From Minisyncoccota bacterium (GTDB taxonomy: Bacteria > Patescibacteria > Paceibacteria > UBA9973): a stretch of 5,237 nt of DNA. The position numbers were made by a program, and so were the translations under genes. Positions 1 through 5,237 of this stretch are shown piece after piece. The stretch covers positions 1 through 5,237 of the forward strand of contig JAQVGE010000073.1 of the NCBI GenBank assembly GCA_028696935.1. Direction: 5' to 3'. How positions within the stretch are numbered: position 1 is the stretch's first letter; each line of letters begins with the position of its first letter. The notes under the pieces were generated by a model. The model did no database searches. It saw nothing but the letters and a program-made list of their open reading frames with translations, and was not told where the DNA came from.

Positions 1-229
1 CATCATTCAATAGAACTGCTGATAAATATTGACCTTTTCGTGGTAATGCTTTTTCTGTTTTTAGTTTCAATACAAGTATTCCATCTTCAAATTTTACAAA
101 CTGACTTGTGAAGACCTCCTCTTGTTCAATAAGAGCAGTTGCCTTCTGTAAAACCAGTTTTAAATAATTATCCGATTGAGTCTTTAGCTCAAGGTCTAAA
201 AGTTTAATATGTTCTGTTCTATCAAGCAT
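1..229 (-). CDS. 5' part of a downstream gene, possibly an AAA/SF1 helicase-type partner (cut by window edge)
   Basis: An open frame of 76 codons starts at ATG 229-227 and continues past position 1 without a stop. The N-terminus reads MLDRTEHIKLLDLELKTQSD, then an amphipathic helical stretch, a segment FVKFEDGILVLKLK that looks like paired beta strands, and LPRKGQYLSAVLL. No Walker motif or other catalytic motif lies in the visible part. From memory, the arrangement 'short helical region, QFVxFxDGxxxLK, LPRKGxYL' resembles the N-terminus of AAA-domain (Upf1/DNA2-like superfamily 1) helicase proteins, some of which I recall beside sacsin/NOV-type ATPase genes. This is a tentative recognition. 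It begins 3 nt after the stop of the large ATPase gene, so it is almost certainly in the same operon. There is no Shine-Dalgarno sequence, so expression probably depends on ribosomes terminating on the upstream gene. Reality of the gene is well supported; its function is not. Confidence 0.75.
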   Translation of the reverse strand, partial: MLDRTEHIKLLDLELKTQSDNYLKLVLQKATALIEQEEVFTSQFVKFEDGILVLKLKTEKALPRKGQYLSAVLLND

Positions 230-235
230 AATTTA
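227..235 (-). promoter_or_regulatory. Stop-start junction TAAATTATG (translational coupling site)
   Basis: On the minus strand the stop TAA (235-233) of the large gene is followed by ATT and then the ATG (229-227) of the next gene. The two frames are in phase, so a single stop codon separates the two proteins. No promoter, terminator or Shine-Dalgarno sequence can fit in the gap. Termination-reinitiation by the same ribosome is the simplest reading (inference). Confidence 0.6.
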
Positions 236-3200
236 GTATTCATCATCAAATGAAGCAGAAATGAATCCCTCATTAAGGTTGTTCATTCCAAGTCTGTTTA
301 GGAGATTATGTGCAGAATGATTAGGGTCTTCGACTACGAATTTCGTATTTGTTACATATTGGAATGCTTTTGCTAACATACCCAAAAACTTACCATTGAT
401 GTGGTTTGTATCAATTTGAAGTTGAATTAAGCTATTAGCTTCAAAGATACTATTCAAAGTCACTGGCTTAACATCATAGCCATTATATACAAATAATTGA
501 TTTTTGGCATCTTGACACAATAATTCGAATTCATTTGCTGCAAGGAATATATCCCCCCATTTCGCACTTTTTACAACAATATCAATATATTCACCATTCT
601 TTTTAATTTTCCCACAAACTGAAGCGTAACCTACATTAGGATTCCATTCAGATACATCGTAACCTTCATCTCCCTTTTTCAATAAATAGCTTTTAACTGC
701 AATTCTTGCTTCAAGATTTGCTCTGATTTTATCTTCTTCTGGAACTTGGTTTGTTTTTTTAGGAGATTTATCAGGTGAGGATTTTAGGTCTCTATTTTCT
801 TCTTCTAGTTCTCTAACCTTACGTTCAAGTTCATTTACCTTTGCTAATCCTTTATTGATTAATGGTTTTATATCTGTTTCAAACAAATCCTCGTCTGCTG
901 CATTTTGAATTAATAGTTCAATAGAAGACTTATTCCCATTAATATAAAGAGTTTCATTGTCTTCATCATACCAAAAATCGTTTTCAAATTTCTCTGCAAC
1001 TATTTGTTCATCATATTGTAAAATGTATGGCATTTCATTTTGAAATATTCTAATTTCAAATGAATCATTTTCATCACGCCAATTCGAATAACCCTCATCA
1101 TCCCATTCCACGCTATTTTCATTTAGTTTTTCAACATCAACAGACCAATAATCCTCTAAATCCCATCCCAGTTTATCAATTATTGCATCCAGTAGCTCAA
1201 CTTTTATTGGTTCATCAATTACCTTATCTTCCCAAATCTCTGATTCTACCAACCATTTTAAAGTATTCTCCAATAGAAATGCGTTTAAGGAGTTACTTAC
1301 ATTAATTTCATCCTTTGTAATAGTTTCATCTTCATCATAAAGAGATTTCCTTAGATTAACAATTTCTGAATCATCGAAATGAATACCCAGTACTTTTAAG
1401 AATGAAATATTTGCCTCATCTTTTGCCCATTCCTGAATCCAATCTGGTGCAACTTCATCAGACAATAAAATTTCATCGTCATCTACAAAGATTATGCTAT
1501 TCGGATTGAAACCAAGAATTTTTTCAGTTTCAGTATCTCCAAGTTTTGACCAATCATCAATTTCTTCAAAGTCGCGCCTGCTTTCCTTTCCTCTTTTGTT
1601 ATATTCTTCGAATAAATAGTTGAGAAAATCAGTACATTTTCTTTCATCTAAATTTTCATCAATGTAATTACAAACAAAGATACCATCTTCATCAAAGGCA
1701 GGTTTATAAAGAAAAATGCAACTATCGCTGACTTTAAAAATTGGGTTTTCATCCTTAATCTTTAGCAACTTTGAAAGCCCTTTATATTGCTCACCAATTG
1801 CACCAGTTTCACTTAGAAATGAAAATGGTTTGGCATACCATACCTCATTTAGTTTGTATGTTTGATTGTTTGAAGCGTAAATCTGGAAATCATCAAATTT
1901 AGACCATCCCGACTGTAATTCATATAAAAGACAAAAAGCAATCTGTTCAGCAGTTTCAAGGGTATTATTCTCAAGCGACTCAAATAATTCATCAGCAAGT
2001 TTTTCAGCAAGGTCGTCCTCTTCAATCTCAATAGAGAGTAATTTATCGATTTTAGTTTTGGGTAGTTCAAGTCTCTTAAAATTGGCTACAATTGTTTCAA
2101 GTTGCTCAGCTTTAGCAAAGTTGTCAGAGTCGGGTAATATTTCTGAAACTTTGATATTGTATATTTTATCATCAATGTCAAATCTGACCTCGTTACCGGT
2201 AACAATTTCTTCTAATTTAAATTCTGTATCATCATCGCAAATTATAATTTTCTGCTTTATTTCTTCAAGTTCTTCGTCTTCAAACTGTGTTATGATATTT
2301 GAAACCACAATATATTCAAAACTGCTTTTGTCAAATGAACTCTTGTTTTCAATCCTTATCTCAGGTAAATTTGACAAATATGATTTAATAACTTCCTTAT
2401 GTTTCAATAGTGGCAAAAACTCAACCGCTAAATCATTAATATTTTCAAGTCGCTCAATTATTTCCTCATAAAGTTCTTGATTTCGTTTGATACCTTCAAA
2501 AGATTTGAAGTCTTGTAAAGCTGATGGTAAAAGATAAAAAGTATCTTCTAAATATTCATTGATAAATTCAATTAATATAGAATCTTCTGAAAAGTATTGA
2601 ATTTTTGAATCATTGCATTCCCAGTCAATTTCATTTCCAGATTCATAAAAAACTCCTTTCGAAAAAAGTTTAGCCTCTGCTTTTTGACAATATCTCAGCA
2701 ATTCATATGCTTCTGGCTTTTCTAGCGAGCAATCTGAAAGATGGTCTAATAATTTGTCATTATCTGTTTTAAAAGGACTTTCAGCCAAGTACTTTAAAAC
2801 TTTTTTTGATGGTGTCTTAAATCCAGTAACTTTTTCTATAGAGCTTTTTAAGGATGGGTAATCCATAATGGAGTTAAAAACTTCATTATGGAAAACCTCT
2901 GAAGTTGGGTAGAAACCTTCAATTGTAAAAATGTACGCTTTTTTATTTAATACCAGAGATTTATGGGCTTCTTCATCAAAATAGTTTTTTACAGTAGAAT
3001 AAAATTCACCAATGTTTAAATCATCAAATTCATTGGCTTCTATTAACTCGTCCCAAAGTGGATAAATTATAGATGGGTAAATTTCATCTGCTTGCAACAA
3101 ATACTCTTCAAGTTCTTCAAAGAATTCACTTCTTAGAATTTGATATTTGATAAACCATTTTTCAACCTTGATTGAAGGGCTTATTAATATGTTCAAGGGG

Positions 3201-5221
3201 CAAATTTCCATTTCAGTATTGGAAAACAATTCCCACTCCTTTAAAGATTTGTCTCCAACATTATAAAGTTCCTTTACAGCAATGAATATTCGTTTTTTAC
3301 TTTCAGGGTTTAAACTGTTTTCAGAAGTTGCAGATTTTATGAAATCATCAAAGACCTTTTTTTCATTAATGGTTTTTAGATATAGGATTTTTTTACTAGC
3401 TGCTTCTGAAATGTTTTTGAAATTGGAAATATTAATTTCCGTTGTTATTATTTCTAATTCATTAAAAATGTCCTTTATTTCGTGCGTTTTTTCAAAAAGG
3501 CATAACACTTTTGGATTTGAAGCGATTTCATTGATTGAATAGTAATAATCATCGGTGCATTTTAAAAATTGTAAATCAAAGAAATTTTCATCAGGAATAT
3601 CCTTTTCTAATTCACTTATAAAGAGATCATAATCCTTTTCATTAGCATTTAAAATCCATTCATTTATGGCATCAATGTCTCCATTTTCTATCAATGATGA
3701 AATTGACATTTTTTCAATGCCCAACTTTTCTTCATTTTGTGCTTCCTTAATAATTGCTTCGTCTTCTTTAAAATCCGTCCAATAAAACCAATCTTTTTCT
3801 ACTCCCCAATCTCTTGGATTTATTGAAAGTGCAGTTTTCTTAATTGCGACAAATTTTGGTGTTGTCTTGTAACCATTCTTTGTTGGAATATTCTCGTTCA
3901 AAAACTTCATTAAACCATCAAATAACACTTCATTTATCCATTCTTTTTTGGATTTTTTAGATAATAAAATATTTGCATAAATATTAATAAATTCCTTTTC
4001 ATCAGTACCCTTGATTTCGTTAAATTTTATTTTAAGTTTATCAGTTATTATTGATAACAGGGACCTATTAATTGGATTATCTTTTTGTAATTCTTGGCGA
4101 CTAACTTGATTATCAAATGCATTGCTATGTATCATAAATCGAAATTCATGAATCTCGCTAACCATAGGGAAAAAATTGTAAAAATTAGGGCTATTGACAA
4201 AATCGTTTCCATCTCTATAATTTGGATAATATCCAAAATTCACATTGATATCCGATTGTTTTTTAGGATTTATCTTTAAGTAGTCCTTTGATTCAAAAGG
4301 TATTACTATGTCCTTGATCATTTTTAATGGTTTACGTCCAATAGCTTCATTATTGATGTAAACCTTTGAAAGCTTTGAAAATGTATTTAGAGAGTAAGCT
4401 ATACCTCTTTCGAGTTCTGCTCTGTTTTTATCAATATATTGCTTTTTGCCATTCCCAAGTTTTAAGAAAAACATTGAACCTTGAGATAGAGTTTTTATGT
4501 TTATTTTGTTTTCCTCAATATTTAAAATGACGTATTCAATAAATTCACTAAGTTCATCATTAGAGAAAAGTATATCATCAGCATAGTCTAAGTTTTTAAC
4601 TCTTTCACCGGGATTAGTTGGAAAATTTGTCAGGCAAATTTTAAACAACCAAGCTGAATTTTTATATACTTCTGGATTTATTTTGTAAGTCGCAATTGAG
4701 AATGAACTTTTTAAAAAGTCTTTTATCTCTTGGGGCTTTGACCAGCTAAAAACAACTGGGCCTTTATATTCTTTGACTAATTCTTCAACTCCATCATCTT
4801 TACCAACTAACCTATGTGTCAATTTAAAACCTACCCCAAAACTACCAATCTCAACATTTCCTTTGTTGCTTTGTCCAAAATTCAATAATGCCTTGACATC
4901 AGATTCGTTAAAAGGCTTTCCGTTATTAATTGCTAAAAAATATTTTTCATTGTAGAATATATAAAAGTGTGTTGACTCACAGTCAACAGCATTTTGTATA
5001 AATTCATAAATAGCTTGTTCATCAGCAGCAACTTTAACAGCAGTGGATGCTAAAAACCTTGCTGGTTCTTCCTTTATGCCATGATACATTCCAAAAAAAC
5101 CTTTTATGTCTTCTTTGTTATATGTTCCAACAAAGTGTTCATCTACATACTTATTATACCGTGTATCTGGCTTTTCCATTTTTATGGAAGTCCGAAAATT
5201 TCTAATACTTTTAATGAACAT
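233..5221 (-). CDS. Giant sacsin/NOV-type protein: N-terminal GHKL ATPase, C-terminal DUF3883-like domain
   Basis: Probably a soluble cytoplasmic ATPase; no signal peptide or membrane segment is seen. Seen: an N-box at residues 73-80 (E73, N77, D80; the pattern of Hsp90 catalytic Glu, Mg-binding Asn and nearby Asp), an N99-N100-G101 motif where Hsp90 has D-x-G, F115-G-Q-S-N-K120, and G126-S-F-G-V-G-F-K133 as the G2 lid. Residues 185-1455 are acidic and match no family I can name, but carry a degenerate repeated module (see findings). Residues 1460-1480 form a heptad-like coiled coil, then a Pro/Ser/Lys linker, then a DUF3883-like domain (about 1503-1590) with I1546-D-I-V-V-K1551 and N1563-E-F-E1566. 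A further tail of about 75 residues ends the protein in D-D-E-Y. Family knowledge: GHKL plus DUF3883 proteins of 1,000-2,000 residues recur in bacterial accessory loci. The start is uncertain: Met1 (5221) is the longest frame, but Met15 (5179) begins more typically and may be the true start. The reading frame is intact. Confidence 0.9.
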   Translation of the reverse strand: MFIKSIRNFRTSIKMEKPDTRYNKYVDEHFVGTYNKEDIKGFFGMYHGIKEEPARFLASTAVKVAADEQAIYEFIQNAVDCESTHFYIFYNEKYFLAINNGKPFNESDVKALLNFGQSNKGNVEIGSFGVGFKLTHRLVGKDDGVEELVKEYKGPVVFSWSKPQEIKDFLKSSFSIATYKINPEVYKNSAWLFKICLTNFPTNPGERVKNLDYADDILFSNDELSEFIEYVILNIEENKINIKTLSQGSMFFLKLGNGKKQYIDKNRAELERGIAYSLNTFSKLSKVYINNEAIGRKPLKMIKDIVIPFESKDYLKINPKKQSDINVNFGYYPNYRDGNDFVNSPNFYNFFPMVSEIHEFRFMIHSNAFDNQVSRQELQKDNPINRSLLSIITDKLKIKFNEIKGTDEKEFINIYANILLSKKSKKEWINEVLFDGLMKFLNENIPTKNGYKTTPKFVAIKKTALSINPRDWGVEKDWFYWTDFKEDEAIIKEAQNEEKLGIEKMSISSLIENGDIDAINEWILNANEKDYDLFISELEKDIPDENFFDLQFLKCTDDYYYSINEIASNPKVLCLFEKTHEIKDIFNELEIITTEINISNFKNISEAASKKILYLKTINEKKVFDDFIKSATSENSLNPESKKRIFIAVKELYNVGDKSLKEWELFSNTEMEICPLNILISPSIKVEKWFIKYQILRSEFFEELEEYLLQADEIYPSIIYPLWDELIEANEFDDLNIGEFYSTVKNYFDEEAHKSLVLNKKAYIFTIEGFYPTSEVFHNEVFNSIMDYPSLKSSIEKVTGFKTPSKKVLKYLAESPFKTDNDKLLDHLSDCSLEKPEAYELLRYCQKAEAKLFSKGVFYESGNEIDWECNDSKIQYFSEDSILIEFINEYLEDTFYLLPSALQDFKSFEGIKRNQELYEEIIERLENINDLAVEFLPLLKHKEVIKSYLSNLPEIRIENKSSFDKSSFEYIVVSNIITQFEDEELEEIKQKIIICDDDTEFKLEEIVTGNEVRFDIDDKIYNIKVSEILPDSDNFAKAEQLETIVANFKRLELPKTKIDKLLSIEIEEDDLAEKLADELFESLENNTLETAEQIAFCLLYELQSGWSKFDDFQIYASNNQTYKLNEVWYAKPFSFLSETGAIGEQYKGLSKLLKIKDENPIFKVSDSCIFLYKPAFDEDGIFVCNYIDENLDERKCTDFLNYLFEEYNKRGKESRRDFEEIDDWSKLGDTETEKILGFNPNSIIFVDDDEILLSDEVAPDWIQEWAKDEANISFLKVLGIHFDDSEIVNLRKSLYDEDETITKDEINVSNSLNAFLLENTLKWLVESEIWEDKVIDEPIKVELLDAIIDKLGWDLEDYWSVDVEKLNENSVEWDDEGYSNWRDENDSFEIRIFQNEMPYILQYDEQIVAEKFENDFWYDEDNETLYINGNKSSIELLIQNAADEDLFETDIKPLINKGLAKVNELERKVRELEEENRDLKSSPDKSPKKTNQVPEEDKIRANLEARIAVKSYLLKKGDEGYDVSEWNPNVGYASVCGKIKKNGEYIDIVVKSAKWGDIFLAANEFELLCQDAKNQLFVYNGYDVKPVTLNSIFEANSLIQLQIDTNHINGKFLGMLAKAFQYVTNTKFVVEDPNHSAHNLLNRLGMNNLNEGFISASFDDEY
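2862..2892. other. Near-perfect 31-nt hairpin inside the large gene
   Basis: The plus strand reads TCCATAATG at 2862-2870 and its exact reverse complement CATTATGGA at 2884-2892. Inside these, AGTT (2872-2875) pairs with AACT (2879-2882) around an AAA loop. The only imperfect position is G2871 opposite T2883. That gives 13 Watson-Crick pairs of 14 with a 3-nt loop. It lies over codons 777-787 (F-H-N-E-V-F-N-S-I-M-D), and there is no T-run after it that would make it an intrinsic terminator. Its function is unknown. Confidence 0.6.
4970..4988. other. Perfect 8-bp inverted repeat over the N-box codons
   Basis: TGTTGACT (4970-4977), a 3-nt spacer CAC and AGTCAACA (4981-4988) form a perfect hairpin or dyad. 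It encodes residues 78-84 (A-V-D-C-E-S-T), including D80 of the ATPase N-box. A stem of this size is roughly what chance allows in 5 kb, so no function is assigned. Confidence 0.4.
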
Positions 5222-5237
5222 AATTTATGATTTTATT
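5174..5237 (-). promoter_or_regulatory. Translation start region of the large gene, with two candidate starts
   Basis: Two in-frame ATGs compete: 5221-5219 (Met1) and 5179-5177 (Met15). An in-frame TAA at 5227-5225 closes the frame 3 nt before Met1, so no longer start exists. The 16 nt upstream of Met1 contain only A and T apart from one C, with no Shine-Dalgarno sequence. Met15 is preceded by CCATAAAA, an A-rich context common at starts in Bacteroidota. It lies in the 3' arm of a small hairpin (TTCCAT / AAAA loop / ATGGAA on the mRNA strand). The first 14 residues are basic and unlike an obvious domain, which mildly favours Met15. No convincing promoter is seen in the short upstream sequence; the promoter probably lies outside the window. 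Confidence 0.4.

Noticed and set aside
112..120. Strong Shine-Dalgarno-like AGGAGGTCT on the minus strand
   Set aside because: It lies inside the second gene, encoding part of E-E-V-F, and no ATG or GTG follows at a suitable distance.
1060..1305. Plus-strand open frame rich in His, Pro and Asn, and other short plus-strand frames at 3282-3542, 4094-4279 and 4773-4955
   Set aside because: All are antisense to clear coding sequence. Their composition follows from the complementary strand, and none has a domain or start context.
1849..2070. Minus-strand open frame of 73 codons in another phase
   Set aside because: It is nested out of frame in the giant gene, with Leu/Lys-rich low-information sequence and no initiation signal; a shadow frame.
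2192..2203. Perfect 12-bp palindrome GTTACCGGTAAC
   Set aside because: It encodes V-T-G-N in the giant gene. A single 12-bp palindrome is not surprising in 5 kb, and no second copy was seen.
2058..2471. Plus-strand open frame of 137 codons with Ser-rich runs
   Set aside because: It lies antisense to the giant gene. Its Ser runs are the complement of Glu/Asp-rich codons (TTC/TCA/TCT opposite GAA/TGA/AGA triplets), and it has no start signal or recognisable domain.
4706..4719. Palindrome ACTTTTTAAAAAGT
   Set aside because: A low-complexity A/T palindrome within coding sequence, expected by chance in A+T-rich DNA.
233..5221. Possibility that the giant gene is a pseudogene or a frameshifted fusion
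   Set aside because: The frame is uninterrupted over about 5 kb, with intact ATPase motifs at one end and a coherent C-terminal domain at the other, as in known family members.

Overview
The window is almost entirely one very large gene on the minus strand (233-5221, about 1,650 codons), followed 3 nt downstream by the 5' end of a second minus-strand gene that runs off the left edge (1-229, 76 codons visible). No plus-strand gene, RNA gene, insertion sequence, CRISPR array or attachment site was seen. The DNA is A+T-rich (about one third G+C by eye). Neither start codon has a Shine-Dalgarno sequence, and both are preceded by A/T-only or A-rich stretches. That, with the Lys/Asn/Ile/Glu-rich proteins, suggests a Bacteroidota-like bacterium, but this is inference and not a taxonomic assignment.

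The large protein has an N-terminal GHKL (Hsp90/MutL/sacsin-type) ATPase domain at about residues 60-180, with a good N-box (E73, N77, D80) and a G-rich lid motif (G126-x-x-G129-x-G131). A very long, acidic, unassigned middle follows (about 185-1455). The C-terminus has a short coiled coil (about 1460-1480), a charged Pro/Ser/Lys linker and a DUF3883 / 'NO VEIN C-terminal'-like domain (about 1503-1590). This is the layout of bacterial sacsin/NOV-type ATPases, which are often found in accessory and defence-associated loci. Inside the middle region I found a degenerate module of about 15 residues recurring at least five times.

The second gene is too incomplete to identify with confidence. Its visible N-terminus resembles, from memory, the N-terminal region of AAA/superfamily-1 (Upf1/DNA2-like) helicase proteins. 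The 3-nt spacing implies that the two genes are co-transcribed and translationally coupled. A GHKL-DUF3883 giant with a nucleic-acid-dependent partner would fit a two- (or more-) gene anti-phage or nucleic-acid surveillance system. Only the first protein and the tight coupling are supported directly by this sequence; the system-level idea is inference.

Smaller structures worth attention are a near-perfect hairpin in the middle of the large gene (2862-2892), a perfect 8-bp hairpin over the N-box codons (4970-4988), a small hairpin covering an alternative start codon (5174-5189), and the 9-mer TAAATTATG at the starts of both genes.
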